A stretch of 64,000 nt of DNA from WLMZ01 sp038227995 (GCA_038227995.1 JBBRPP010000006.1:62001-126000); one strand, 5' to 3'. Shown: positions 19,895-29,616, numbered from the stretch's first letter. Numbers and translations are program-made. The notes: generated from the sequence alone by a model not told the origin.

Positions 19895-21813
19895 GGCGCA
19901 ACAGTGCGTTGATCGACGTGCGCCTCCCGAGCCGGCTTGCATGCCTGGAACCGTGGGTCACCGCTTCGGTTCTCGGCCCCGCAGAAGTTCACGCCACCGA
20001 CGTGTTGACGCGCGATCTCGGCGATCTCGGCGATCTCGGCGCTCTCGACGGCGACTTCGCACCGGTCGCCCTCGCAACGGCGTGTGCGCTGTGGGCACCT
20101 GGTCACGGACATGTCTGCATCGACCTTGCAACGGTCGCGGCGTTGGTCGACACCGAACGAGCCGCTGCGTTCGAAGCCACCCCGACGGCGGGCGACCCCG
20201 ACGCCATCGCCGGTCGGCTCAGCCGGTTGCCATGGCCGCAACTCGATCACTGGCTGCACGCCCTGCGTGTGAGCCCGCTGGTGCGACTGGTCGAGACACA
20301 CGACCGCGAACCGGTCCACGACGACCACCCACTGGTGCTCTGGGGCACGCTGCTGTACACCCAACGGCAGTGGATCGACGAATGTGTCGTGGCTGCCGGC
20401 CTCCGCTCCCGAGCAGCTGCCGCGCCGCTGTTGCCTCCATCGGCCGCGACCGTTGCGCGCCTGGCCGATCTCCTGCCGCCGCTCGACGGCGACCAGCCCA
20501 ACCAGCAGCACGTCGCCGCGCTCAGCGGGTTGACCTCTCGCCTCACCGTCATCTGCGGTGGGCCGGGCACCGGCAAGACGCACACCATCGCCCGGCTCCT
20601 CGCGGTGCTGGTCGACGGTGCGTCGTCCTCCGCCGATCACGTGCGCATCGGCCTGGCGGCGCCGACGGGAAAGGCGGCGGCGCGCATGCGCGATGCACTG
20701 GCCGCGGCTGCGGTCGCGGCGGCGGTCGAAGGTGCTCCGGGCGAACTGTTGCGGCGGCTCCCCGCGATGACCGTGCATCGGCTGCTCGGCCGCACCGACA
20801 GCAACACCCGGTTCGCCCACGACCGCGACAACCCGCTGCCGTACGACTTCGTCATCATCGACGAGGCGTCGATGGTCTCATTGCCGCTCATGGCCCGTCT
20901 GCTCGATGCACTGCCGCCCGACTCCCACCTCGTGCTCGTCGGCGACCCCGACCAACTCGAGAGCATCGAGGTCGGGTCCGTGCTCGCCGACATCGTCGCC
21001 TCCAGCAGCGACCCCACCGCTCCCCTGCACGCCAACGTCGTCCGCTTGGTTCGTCCCCGGCGTCTGCAACGCGACTCGCCGATCGGACCACTCGCGGACG
21101 CGGTCCGCGACAACCGCGCCGCGGACGTGATCGCTATGTTGCGAGCAGGTGGGGCCGATCCTGGATCAACGCCACCGATGCTGACCTTCATCGAACACGA
21201 CGATCCGCTGCGCACCGCCGACGGGGCCGGCGTCCGCGACTTCGTCGTCCCCGTGTTGACACGCGCGCTCGACGCGGCCCGGCACGGCGATGCCGTGTCA
21301 GCGCTCGCCGCGTTGTCGTCGGTACGCGTTCTGTGCGCCCACCGCCAGGGTCCATTCGGTGCCGAGCAGTGGAACCGCGCGATCGAGACCTGGCTTCTCG
21401 GCTCACCGGCCCGACAGCGCCACTATCCGGGTCGAGCAGTGATGCTGACCCGCAATGATCCGCGCGTCGGGCTCGCAAACGGCGATACCGGCGTCATCGT
21501 CGGCGACCCCGACGGGATGCGCGCGGCATTCGCTGTGGGCGGCGCCGTCAAGCGGTTCGCACCGGCACGACTCGAAGACGACGAGACGGCTTTCGCGCTC
21601 ACGATCCACCGCAGTCAAGGCTCGGAATACGCCGATGTCGTCGTCGTCCTGCCACCCGCGACCTCGGCCCTGATCGGTCGCGAGCTGCTGTACACCGCGA
21701 TCACTCGCGCGTCACGGCGACTCGTCGTGGTCGGCACCGAGGCCGCGATCATCCGCGCTGTCGAATCACCCGGCCGCAGGCTCAGTGGCCTGGCGGCCGC
21801 GCTGAGCCGGTGA
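19891..21813 (+). CDS. recD: Exodeoxyribonuclease V (RecBCD) alpha subunit
   Basis: SF1B 5'-3' helicase of RecBCD, 640 residues. Motif I is GGPGTGKTHT (Lys229), motif Ia is LAAPTGKAAARM, motif II is IIDEASMVSLPLMARL, motif III is GDPDQLESIEVG, and late motifs are TIHRSQGSEY and YTAITRASRRL. The N-terminal domain has a short tandem GDLGDLG stretch (about residues 45-52). Last gene of the recCBD operon; length is normal for the RecD1 class. Confidence 0.95.
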   Translation: MRRNSALIDVRLPSRLACLEPWVTASVLGPAEVHATDVLTRDLGDLGDLGALDGDFAPVALATACALWAPGHGHVCIDLATVAALVDTERAAAFEATPTAGDPDAIAGRLSRLPWPQLDHWLHALRVSPLVRLVETHDREPVHDDHPLVLWGTLLYTQRQWIDECVVAAGLRSRAAAAPLLPPSAATVARLADLLPPLDGDQPNQQHVAALSGLTSRLTVICGGPGTGKTHTIARLLAVLVDGASSSADHVRIGLAAPTGKAAARMRDALAAAAVAAAVEGAPGELLRRLPAMTVHRLLGRTDSNTRFAHDRDNPLPYDFVIIDEASMVSLPLMARLLDALPPDSHLVLVGDPDQLESIEVGSVLADIVASSSDPTAPLHANVVRLVRPRRLQRDSPIGPLADAVRDNRAADVIAMLRAGGADPGSTPPMLTFIEHDDPLRTADGAGVRDFVVPVLTRALDAARHGDAVSALAALSSVRVLCAHRQGPFGAEQWNRAIETWLLGSPARQRHYPGRAVMLTRNDPRVGLANGDTGVIVGDPDGMRAAFAVGGAVKRFAPARLEDDETAFALTIHRSQGSEYADVVVVLPPATSALIGRELLYTAITRASRRLVVVGTEAAIIRAVESPGRRLSGLAAALSR

Positions 21814-21824
21814 CGGTGCGCCCG

Positions 21825-23912
21825 TCAGCCGGGCAGTTCTGCAACGCGGGCGAGCACCCACTCGATTGCGTCGGCCGCCGGCATGCCCTCGGAGATCAGA
21901 TACCCCTGAGCATGATCGCACCCGAGCTCGCGCAGCATCGTGTATTGCTCGATCGTCTCGACCCCTTCGGCCACGACGACCAACCCCAACGCTCGAGCCA
22001 GGCCGATGATGACCTCGACGACGGCGTGGTCCTCGGGAACATCGAGCATGCCGAACACGAAGGTCTGGTCGATCTTGATCGCGGCGAGCGGGAATCGACG
22101 CACGTGCGTCAACGACGAGTAGCCCGTCCCGAAATCATCCAGCGTCAGTGCCGCTCCGGCCGCGTGCAGCTCGCGCAGCGTCTTGTCGGGTGACGACATC
22201 CCCAGCGAGCCATGTCGAGCAAGGGTCGCCCGCTCGGTGATCTCGATCACGAGATGGTCCATGGTCAAGCCGTGGGCGGTCACGGTGTCCTCGATCTGAG
22301 CGCACAGCCCGTTCGTGCCCAGCTGCCCGATCGACAGGTTCAACGCGAGATCGAGGACGACACCCTGATCGGCCAACCGTCCGAGCGCGGCACAGGCCGA
22401 CGACAGCACCGCCTCACCGAGTGCGAGATCGAGTCCCGCGTCTTCGACGAGGTCCATGAACGAGGCCGGAAGCAGCAGTCCCAGCGTCGGGTGATGCCAG
22501 CGAGCCAGGGCCTCGACACCGACGAGGTGCCCGTCGATGAGATCCACGATCGGCTGCAGATACGCCACGACATCGCCGTTGGCCAGACCGGTCGCCAACT
22601 CGTCCGCCAAGCGCCGCCGCTCGATCGCGCTGCGACGACGTTCGGCGAGCGCGCGAGACACGCCCCGTCGATCCGACTTCGCGTCGTACATCCGCACATC
22701 GGCATCCGCGAGCAGGCTCGTCACCGTCGATTTGGGATCGGAGATCGCGACGCCGACGCTGGCACCGATCCGTACGATCCCGATCGGCAAGACATAGGGT
22801 TCGCTCAGCGCTCCCTCGATCCGGTCGGCGAGCGCCGAGGCCGCCGACCAGCTGCCGATCCCGGGAGCGACGGCGACGAACTCGTCACCACCGACGCGAG
22901 CAACAAGATCGCCAGGACGCACCGCGTGCTCCAGACGGTGGGCGACCTCGCGCAGCAATGCGTCGCCGATCTCGTGGCCGTAGAGATCGTTGACCGGCTT
23001 GAACCGATCGAGGTCGATGAACATCAGCGCCACCGAACGCGTCGTCCGGATCGCATCCTCGAGCTGCTCGACCAGCAGGGCACGGTTGGCGAGTCCGGTC
23101 AACACGTCGTGACGAGCCATGTGCAACAGCTCTTCGCGTACCAACTGCAGATCGCTCACGTCGTAGCCGGACACGACGATGCCCGCGACCACGGGGTCGT
23201 CGAGCAGATCGGCGAACTCGAAGCGAACAGGCAGCGTGCCGCCGGAAACGCCGGAACCCGCGACCAGCATCTGCATCTCGATCGAGACGTTGCGGGTCCC
23301 TGTCCTGAGCTGGCGCATCGCAGCCTGCAAGGTGGTGGCCGATTCCGGAGCGACGAAGAGTTGGAGCGCCTGGCCGACGACCATCGACGGATCGTGACCG
23401 AGGATGCGGGCGAACGCTCCGTTGACGCTGGTGACGACACCCCGCGCATCGAGCAGCATCGTGATCGATGGCGCGTGCTGCATGACCTGCTGGAAGCGAG
23501 CCATGTCGGCACCGGCGACTTCCCACATCCGCCGCTGGGTGATGTCGCGGGCGACGCACACGAAGCCGGACAGGCCCGCCGCGGCGACGTGGTTCACACC
23601 GATGACCTCTACCCAGTGCCAGTTGCCCTCGAGGTCGGCGACGCGCGCTTCGATCGGTGTCCCGACCTCATGATCGCGCAGTGCATCGAGCGACGCCTTC
23701 GTGCCGGGGACGTCGTCGGGATGCACGAGCTCGAACACCGAGCGGCCGAGCAGTTCGGTGGGGCGCCAGTGCAGGTCGCGCTCGACCACGGCATTGATGT
23801 AGGTGAGGTGGCCCTCTCCGTCGACGACGAAGACGAGGTCGGGCAAGCCGTCGAGCAGCTCAGTGAGGTTGATCGTGCTGCGCGGCAAAGGGTCCACCGA
23901 CGTCGAAGTCAT
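21825..23912 (-). CDS. PAS-PAS-GGDEF-EAL cyclic-di-GMP signalling protein
   Basis: Soluble bifunctional c-di-GMP protein of 695 residues, with no TM segment. Two PAS domains (about 15-135 and 140-260) are followed by a GGDEF domain with the canonical GGDEF at 341-345, so cyclase activity is possible. The EAL domain has EAL at 467-469 plus the metal and substrate residues in LNLS, ITERA, LDDFGTGYSSL, IKIDQTFV, AEGVET and QGYLIS, so phosphodiesterase activity is also possible. No obvious I-site was confirmed. It is convergent with recD. Confidence 0.93.
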   Translation of the reverse strand: MTSTSVDPLPRSTINLTELLDGLPDLVFVVDGEGHLTYINAVVERDLHWRPTELLGRSVFELVHPDDVPGTKASLDALRDHEVGTPIEARVADLEGNWHWVEVIGVNHVAAAGLSGFVCVARDITQRRMWEVAGADMARFQQVMQHAPSITMLLDARGVVTSVNGAFARILGHDPSMVVGQALQLFVAPESATTLQAAMRQLRTGTRNVSIEMQMLVAGSGVSGGTLPVRFEFADLLDDPVVAGIVVSGYDVSDLQLVREELLHMARHDVLTGLANRALLVEQLEDAIRTTRSVALMFIDLDRFKPVNDLYGHEIGDALLREVAHRLEHAVRPGDLVARVGGDEFVAVAPGIGSWSAASALADRIEGALSEPYVLPIGIVRIGASVGVAISDPKSTVTSLLADADVRMYDAKSDRRGVSRALAERRRSAIERRRLADELATGLANGDVVAYLQPIVDLIDGHLVGVEALARWHHPTLGLLLPASFMDLVEDAGLDLALGEAVLSSACAALGRLADQGVVLDLALNLSIGQLGTNGLCAQIEDTVTAHGLTMDHLVIEITERATLARHGSLGMSSPDKTLRELHAAGAALTLDDFGTGYSSLTHVRRFPLAAIKIDQTFVFGMLDVPEDHAVVEVIIGLARALGLVVVAEGVETIEQYTMLRELGCDHAQGYLISEGMPAADAIEWVLARVAELPG

Positions 23913-23950
23913 CAGCCATCTATCGGCACGTCATCGGGAAACTCAAGAAT

Positions 23951-25162
23951 TCAGTGCACAGCGGCGGCGAGTGCATTTCCCATCAGATCGACGAAGTTGT
24001 CGTGGTAGAAGGCGTGACGAGCGCTGTCGTCGATGTCGCCCAGCGACGCCTCGAAACGCTCGATCGGGCGCCGACCACCCTCGACGTGCGGGTAGTCGGA
24101 AGAGAACAGGCACACCTCGGGCCCGGCCTGGGCGATGATCCAGCCGACGTCTTCGGTCGGGTACGGAGTGAAGCGGATCTGGCGGCGGACGTATTCGCTG
24201 GGCCGCATCGACAGCTGCCGCAGCCGATCCTCGTGGCGGGCGAACGCGTCGAAGGCGGCCTCCATCTGGCGCATCCACGACGGCACCCAGATCGCCCCCT
24301 GCTCGATCACGCCGATGCGCAGGTCGGGGAACCGGTCGAGCACGCCGTCGAAGATCATCGTCGCCAGCGTCTGCGCGGGCGGCACCGGAATGCCCATGTA
24401 GTCGACCGAGCGGAAGTTCTCGGCGCCGCCGTGGAAGTCGGGCGGGATCGGCAGCCCGTTGTTGAAGTAGTTGGGATCGATCAGCTCGCCCGTACCGCCG
24501 ACGTGGAACACGATCGGGATGCCGTGCTCACTCGCGGCGCGCCAGACCGGATCAAGACCGATGTGGCTCGGTGAGTGGCCAGGCGGACAACCCGACGCGA
24601 CGAGCAGCGCAGCGGCACCCATCTCGATCGCTTCCATCGCGAGCGACTCGGCCCGGGTGAGATCGGCCAACGGCACGTACAGCGTGGGCAGCAGGCGTTC
24701 GTCGACGCTGCAGAACTCGACCATCGCGCGGTTGTGGGCTCTGGCCGCGCCGATCGCGAGCTCGATGTCCCCATCGTGTTCCCAGTTGCGCAGGCGACTG
24801 TTGTGGAACGTGTTGAACACGAGTTGGCTGGCGAAACCGAGCAGGTCGAGTGCTCTCGGTCGATCATCGGCGATGAACGAACCGGTAGCGGCGAAGTTCT
24901 TGCGCAGCATGATCTCGGCTGTCTCTGCCGCTCGATATTCGTCGGACTCGTGCTTGGCGCGGAGACGTTCGAAGGAGAGGTCGATGTCGCGACGCTGTTC
25001 CTCCGGATCACCTGTCTGCTTCAACTCGTTGCCACCGCTGTATTCCAACGCTTCGATCCGGTCGCGCACTGCCGGATCGGCGTGATCGCGGAGCCAACCG
25101 GGGGTCTCCATCACGTGTGCGTCCGCGTCGTGGACGACGAGTCCTGTCGAGTTGTAGCTCAT
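23951..25162 (-). CDS. Amidohydrolase-family (COG2159-type) metal-dependent hydrolase
   Basis: Protein of 403 residues with the amidohydrolase-2 TIM-barrel layout. The N-terminal metal motif is D-A-H (VVHDADAHVMET), a central His lies in PIVFHVGG, and a final Asp in FSSDYPHVEGG. This subgroup includes decarboxylases acting on aromatic or alpha-amino-muconate substrates, but also many uncharacterised enzymes. It is followed 12 bp later by a DsbA-like gene on the same strand. Reaction not assignable. Confidence 0.85.
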   Translation of the reverse strand: MSYNSTGLVVHDADAHVMETPGWLRDHADPAVRDRIEALEYSGGNELKQTGDPEEQRRDIDLSFERLRAKHESDEYRAAETAEIMLRKNFAATGSFIADDRPRALDLLGFASQLVFNTFHNSRLRNWEHDGDIELAIGAARAHNRAMVEFCSVDERLLPTLYVPLADLTRAESLAMEAIEMGAAALLVASGCPPGHSPSHIGLDPVWRAASEHGIPIVFHVGGTGELIDPNYFNNGLPIPPDFHGGAENFRSVDYMGIPVPPAQTLATMIFDGVLDRFPDLRIGVIEQGAIWVPSWMRQMEAAFDAFARHEDRLRQLSMRPSEYVRRQIRFTPYPTEDVGWIIAQAGPEVCLFSSDYPHVEGGRRPIERFEASLGDIDDSARHAFYHDNFVDLMGNALAAAVH

Positions 25163-25174
25163 GCCGACAGTGTG

Positions 25175-25825
25175 TCAGGGGCGAGCACCCGGCAGCGGAC
25201 CCGTCGTGCGACCGCGCCTGAGTTCGAAGAAGCCCGGAATCGTCTCGCTGGTGAGGACGAGGTCCAGCAGGCGCAGCCCATCGTCGCCGATCGGTGGCGG
25301 GGACACGATCGGGCCGAAGATGCCGAACCGTGGCTCGCCGAACGCGATCACAGGCGAGCCGACATCAGGGCCGGCGAGGCCGACCGCCTCGTGAGTCGAC
25401 GCCTCGACCGCCGCGTCCCACGACGGATCGTCGATCGCATCCAGCCAGTCGCCTGCTCCGGAGACCAACGCGACAGCGCGAACGAGTTCGATTCGTGGCG
25501 GCTCGGCGTCGTGGTGAACCCGCCGGCCCCACTCCGTGTAGGCCTCAGCGACCAGGTCGTTGCGGCCGGCATCGCGCAATGCGGCGAAGAGTCGATGCGC
25601 GCCCACGCCCGAGGCGACGAGCGAGCGATACTCCTCGGGGATGTCGCGGCCGGCGTTCAGCACCGACAGGCTGAGGCTGCGCCATTCGATCGTGATCTGC
25701 CGTGCTGCCGCGGCTTCGACCAGCCACCGCGATGTCGCCCACGTCCATGGGCAACCCGGGTCGAAGAAGAACTCGACCGAAACGATCGTGGGTGGCGATG
25801 GATCCTGCGATGGACTCTGGGACAC
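25175..25825 (-). CDS. DsbA-fold oxidoreductase, mycothiol-linked Rv2466c-like
   Basis: Thioredoxin-fold protein of 216 residues. Motif FFFDPGCPWTWATSRW has one Cys (Cys25) followed by Pro-Trp. SLSVLNAGRDIPEEYRSL matches the Rv2466c/nitroreductase-like DsbA group of actinobacteria, and a cis-Pro loop is likely at GSPVIAF. The second Cys of a CXXC is replaced by Thr, so a monothiol mechanism is expected. It lies downstream of the amidohydrolase upstream region with 12 bp between the genes. Mycothiol use is inferred from the family. Confidence 0.8.
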   Translation of the reverse strand: MSQSPSQDPSPPTIVSVEFFFDPGCPWTWATSRWLVEAAAARQITIEWRSLSLSVLNAGRDIPEEYRSLVASGVGAHRLFAALRDAGRNDLVAEAYTEWGRRVHHDAEPPRIELVRAVALVSGAGDWLDAIDDPSWDAAVEASTHEAVGLAGPDVGSPVIAFGEPRFGIFGPIVSPPPIGDDGLRLLDLVLTSETIPGFFELRRGRTTGPLPGARP

Positions 25826-25883
25826 GGGTCATCTCCTTCGCTGCGGGCGGAACGCGATGTGCCCGGGACGCTACCGTTGACTC

Positions 25884-27356
25884 ATGAGTACACACGTGGT
25901 CGGCACGACCCAGAGCACGCTCGACCCCGACGACGACCACCCGTACCGCACAGGCGCGTGGCAGCCGAACTTCACGGAGTACGACGCGATCGATCTCGAT
26001 GTCGTCGGCCAGATCCCTTCCGATCTCAGCGGGGTATACCTCCGCAACACCGAGAATCCCGTGCACGCCTCGATCGGCCGCTATCACCCGTTCGACGGCG
26101 ACGGGATGTTGCACTCGATCAGCTTCGCCAGCGGCCGCGCCGATTACCGCAACCGCTTCGTCCGCACCTTCGGCCTCGCTGCCGAGAACGAAGCCGGCCA
26201 TGCACTGTGGGCGGGTCTGGCCGAGAGCCCAGAACGTTCGCTGCGCGCCGACGGCTGGGGTGCACGCACGCGCATGAAGGACGCATCCAGCACCGATGTC
26301 GTCGTGCACGCGGGTGTCGCCAAGTCCAGCTTCTACCAATGCGGCGATCTCTACCGACTCGACCCCGTGACGCTCGCCGACCTCGGCCGCGAGAGTTGGG
26401 ACGGCCGGTTTCCGCGCGAAGGCGTGTCGGCGCACACCAAGGTCGACGAGCGCACCGGCGAGATGCTGTTCTTCAACTACTCCACCGAGGCGCCGTACAT
26501 GCACTACGGCGTCGTCGATGCGTCGAACAACCTCGTCCACTACACGCCGGTCCCGCTGCCGGGTCCACGACTGCCGCACGACATGGCGTTCACCGAGAAC
26601 TACGCGATCCTCAACGACTGCCCGATGTTCTGGGACCCGAAGCTGCTCGACCGAGACATCTACGCGGTCCGCTACTTCCGCGATCTGCCGACGCGGTTCG
26701 CGATCATCCCCCGCCGCGGCAACGCCGATGACATCCGCTGGTTCGAGGCCGATCCGACGTATGTGCTGCACTGGATCAACGCCTACGAGGATGGCGACGA
26801 GATCGTGCTCGACGGCTACTTCCAGACCCAGCCCAGCCCGCGTTCCTCACCCGACGACACCGAGTTCCAGCAGATGTTCCGCTTCGTCGACCTCGACCGG
26901 CTGCAGACTCGCCCGCACCGGTGGCGCTTCAACATGCGCACCGGAGCGACGCACGAAGAGCACCTCGACGATCGCGTGCTCGAGTTCGGCACCATCAACA
27001 ACACCGTCGCCGGTCTGCCCCATCGCTACGCGTACGCGGTCACTGCGAGGCCCGGCTGGTTCCTGTTCAACGGGCTGACCAAGACCGACATGCACACCAA
27101 ACACGTCGACGAGTACCGCTTCCCCGACGGCGTGTTCGCCAGCGAAGCGCCGTTCGCGCCGCGCATCGTGGCGACGGCCGAGGACGACGGCTACCTGCTG
27201 ACGTTCACCACCGACATGAACACCGACTCGTCCGAGTGCCAGATCTTCGCCGCCCAGGATCTCGGCAGCGGCCCCATCGCACGGATGCGCCTGCCGGAAC
27301 GCATCAGCAGCGGCACCCACAGCTGCTGGGCTCCGTCCACCGCCCTCACCCTCTGA
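25884..27356 (+). CDS. Carotenoid oxygenase (RPE65/CCD family)
   Basis: Seven-bladed propeller dioxygenase of 490 residues cleaving carotenoids, stilbenes or related alkenes. The four iron His are visible as His184 (SAHTKVD), His232 (LPHDMAF), His296 (LHWINAYED) and His479 (SSGTHSCW). The N-terminus carries the family strand pattern IPSDLSGVYLRNTENP. Length is typical. It diverges from the DsbA-like gene with 58 bp between. The substrate is not predictable, and no carotenoid biosynthesis gene lies in the window. Confidence 0.92.
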   Translation: MSTHVVGTTQSTLDPDDDHPYRTGAWQPNFTEYDAIDLDVVGQIPSDLSGVYLRNTENPVHASIGRYHPFDGDGMLHSISFASGRADYRNRFVRTFGLAAENEAGHALWAGLAESPERSLRADGWGARTRMKDASSTDVVVHAGVAKSSFYQCGDLYRLDPVTLADLGRESWDGRFPREGVSAHTKVDERTGEMLFFNYSTEAPYMHYGVVDASNNLVHYTPVPLPGPRLPHDMAFTENYAILNDCPMFWDPKLLDRDIYAVRYFRDLPTRFAIIPRRGNADDIRWFEADPTYVLHWINAYEDGDEIVLDGYFQTQPSPRSSPDDTEFQQMFRFVDLDRLQTRPHRWRFNMRTGATHEEHLDDRVLEFGTINNTVAGLPHRYAYAVTARPGWFLFNGLTKTDMHTKHVDEYRFPDGVFASEAPFAPRIVATAEDDGYLLTFTTDMNTDSSECQIFAAQDLGSGPIARMRLPERISSGTHSCWAPSTALTL

Positions 27357-27517
27357 CGTCCCGCGCTCGCGCGGATCCGGGACGACAGCTGTGAGCCAGA
27401 TATCGCGTCAGCGACGACATCCAGCTCACATCGGGAGCCGTCATGGTCTGTGTGAGGAACAACGCGTACGTATCGATCGTGGCGCACCAAGAGTCGAGGG
27501 ACTGCTCGTCGAAGGAA
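27357..27517. other. Convergent intergenic region (161 bp)
   Basis: Gap between the carotenoid oxygenase and the membrane protein on the other strand. It contains a short GC hairpin (CCGCG-CTCG-CGCGG, 27361-27374) directly after the oxygenase stop, without a T-run. It could be a weak terminator. No credible gene seen. Confidence 0.4.
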
Positions 27518-29047
27518 TCAGCCGGTTGTCGACGGCGGCGCGTCGGATCGGGTGGCGGTCACCACGATCTGGCGCCCACTGCCGGGGTTCTCGGTGTCGG
27601 TGACGATCACCAAGCCGGCCTTCGACGTTGTCAACGGGTCGGTGTTGATGTCATAGGAATGAACGCTGGTGACCAAGAACGTGATCGCCGGTTGCGTGCC
27701 CGCCGGTGTCCAGTCGATCTCGGTCCCGGCGACCAAGGTCTCGAGGCGGCCGAACTGATTGCTCGACACGAAGACCAGCGATGCTGTCGCGCCGGCGTCT
27801 TGTGGCAAAGCGGTCGAGATGTCGTGGACGCCATCACTGTGCGACAACTCGTCGAGTTGCTGACCGGCCACACCATCGGTGATGAACGCCCCGCCATCCA
27901 TCGAAGGGATTGACAGAAATCCGACTGCCGGGTTCGTTGCCGTCATCGCCACCGGGCGCAACGCAGCGAGCGCCGCATCGAACCTGTCGGCGGGTGCTTC
28001 GAGCTGCATCCACCGTTCAGTTCCGGGGATCTGCCACATCACCGTCGTTGGCGCCTTGGGGTCACCACGAGCGATTCGCCATTTCCAGGCGGGAAGACCG
28101 AGCACAGTCGTGCGCTCGGCGGCGGCCTCACCGGGGAACGTCTGGATCGGCGGTCGCCACGTCATCTCCAGCGAGCCCAGGAGTGAGGGAACATCTGAGG
28201 ATCGAATGCCCCGGGCGTCCGTCGTTTCCGGGACGACCGTCTGGGTGCCGGTGTCAGCGGCGAAGTACTGGCGGACGGTCTCGGTCCGGTCGTTACCCCA
28301 GATCCCGTCGAGCCGCAGCCCCGTCACCGTTTGCGTTTGTTCGAACTCGATCGCAGCAGCGACAGTGTCTGCGGCACTCATGCCAAGGCTGCTCACCACG
28401 AGTTCATGGTCGGCCAACTTCCATTCGAGCATCGACTGGCCTTCGACACGAGTCGAGCTGAAGTGTGCCTCGCCGGTCGGCACATCGATCACCTGGCCGG
28501 TGAACGGTTGGGGGGGCTGAGCGGCGTCGAGGGGATAGGTCAGGACGACGAAGACCCTGGTCAATTGAGCGTCCGGGCTGACGAACGTTCGGCCGACGGC
28601 ACTCGTCGACGGGTCGACATAGCTCGCACCATCTGTCGGGTTGGTCGAGCCGGGCAGGTCGAGCACATAGGGCACCGTCTCGGGGCGGTGTTCGGGGGCA
28701 TTGGCATCCATCGTCGTGACCGTGACGCCGCTGTCCGGTACCGGTGGCTCGGTGACTGCCGGCTGCGCCGAATCCGATGGTTGCGTCTCGGCGACCGTGC
28801 CTTGAACGGCGGTGACCGGCGTGACGCTGACTGGTCGCGAGCGGCTGACGAACACCACCCCAGCACCGATCGCGACGACCATCGCAGCGGCGACACCCAG
28901 CATGACGCGCCCGCGCGGGACCTGCGGATGCGCCATCTGAGGCGCCGGCAAGATGAGATCGTCGAACGAGACATCGCGAAGGGTCAGCTTGTCCGCTGCG
29001 TTCCTGTAGTGGTCGCGGAGGCGATCCTCGAGCGTCTGATGAGTCAT
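27518..29047 (-). CDS. One-TM extracytoplasmic protein coupled to an ECF sigma factor (anti-sigma-like)
   Basis: Protein of 509 residues, not recognised as a named family. A cytoplasmic N-terminus of about 48 residues precedes a TM helix near 49-68 (VMLGVAAAMVVAIGAGVVF), then a Thr/Pro/Val linker and a large exported domain of about 400 residues. Its start overlaps the stop of the ECF sigma gene by 4 bp. This makes a role as a membrane anchor or anti-sigma partner likely. No zinc HxxxCxxC motif is present, so it is not a classical ZAS protein. Function inferred from context. Confidence 0.75.
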   Translation of the reverse strand: MTHQTLEDRLRDHYRNAADKLTLRDVSFDDLILPAPQMAHPQVPRGRVMLGVAAAMVVAIGAGVVFVSRSRPVSVTPVTAVQGTVAETQPSDSAQPAVTEPPVPDSGVTVTTMDANAPEHRPETVPYVLDLPGSTNPTDGASYVDPSTSAVGRTFVSPDAQLTRVFVVLTYPLDAAQPPQPFTGQVIDVPTGEAHFSSTRVEGQSMLEWKLADHELVVSSLGMSAADTVAAAIEFEQTQTVTGLRLDGIWGNDRTETVRQYFAADTGTQTVVPETTDARGIRSSDVPSLLGSLEMTWRPPIQTFPGEAAAERTTVLGLPAWKWRIARGDPKAPTTVMWQIPGTERWMQLEAPADRFDAALAALRPVAMTATNPAVGFLSIPSMDGGAFITDGVAGQQLDELSHSDGVHDISTALPQDAGATASLVFVSSNQFGRLETLVAGTEIDWTPAGTQPAITFLVTSVHSYDINTDPLTTSKAGLVIVTDTENPGSGRQIVVTATRSDAPPSTTG

Positions 29048-29535
29048 TCTTCGATCTCCTTGCGAAGCGCAGCGAGGCCGCGTCGAATCAATGAGCGAAC
29101 GGTCGCCGGTCTCGCACCGAGCGCCGTGGCGATGTCGCCGTCGACGAGATCGCAGTAGTAGCGCAGTGCCAGCGCCGTTCGCTGTCGTTCCGGCAACGTG
29201 GCGAGTGCATTCGTCATCTCGTCACGAGCGTCATCGGCGGGCCATCCTCCAGTGATCACATCGGGAGATGCGTGTCGCTCTTCGATCACGCGCCGACGAT
29301 GGTACGAATGGCAGCCGTTCACGACCGAGATGCGGAGGTAGCCGATCGGGTTCGCGAGCTTCGCCCAGTTCTGGTGCACCTTCAAGAACGCTTCCTGGAC
29401 GATCTCGTCGGCGATGGCCGATCGTCCGGTCAAGATGAACGCCAGACGGGTCATCGGCAGCCGATGCGTTCGGAACAGCGCGGCTGCGTCGCGAGGCGCG
29501 TTCACATCGGTTGCGCTCGACGTCGACGTCTCCAT
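29044..29535 (-). CDS. ECF-type RNA polymerase sigma factor (minus-strand pair)
   Basis: Sigma-70 group 4 protein of 163 residues from ATG 29535 (METSTSS). A longer upstream extension would cross the divergent sigma gene and is rejected. Region 2 is around FRTHRLPMTRLAFILTGR and EIVQEAFLKVHQNW. Region 4 is LPERQRTALALRYYCDL with the helix-turn-helix DGDIATALGARPATVRSLIRRGLAAL. It resembles the SigE/SigM-like actinobacterial group. The partner membrane gene is coupled by a 4-bp overlap. Confidence 0.88.
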   Translation of the reverse strand: METSTSSATDVNAPRDAAALFRTHRLPMTRLAFILTGRSAIADEIVQEAFLKVHQNWAKLANPIGYLRISVVNGCHSYHRRRVIEERHASPDVITGGWPADDARDEMTNALATLPERQRTALALRYYCDLVDGDIATALGARPATVRSLIRRGLAALRKEIEE

Positions 29536-29574
29536 ACACAAACTCTGACGCTCATCGCGCCGCCAATGTTGCAC

Positions 29575-29605
29575 GTCGCGCGGATCCAATCCGTACGTGC
29601 GCGAC
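29575..29605. promoter_or_regulatory. Inverted repeat between the two divergent sigma genes
   Basis: GTCGCGC (29575-29581) and GCGCGAC (29599-29605) form perfect 7-bp arms. GGAT/ATCC add partial inner pairing. The repeat sits in the 81-bp space between divergent ECF sigma genes. It could be a shared operator or overlapping promoters. The structure is seen; the role is inferred. Confidence 0.4.
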
Positions 29606-29616
29606 TCTTGGTGGAT

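Noticed and set aside
22212..24008. 598-codon plus-strand open frame
   Set aside because: It is antisense to the GGDEF/EAL gene, whose motifs are intact; long antisense frames are normal at this GC content.
24575..26731. 718-codon plus-strand open frame
   Set aside because: Covers parts of three real genes on both strands, is Arg/Gln-rich, and has no domain pattern.
27361..27374. GC hairpin as a terminator for the carotenoid oxygenase gene
   Set aside because: Stem is only 5 bp and no T-run follows; recorded as a weak possibility in the intergenic entry only.
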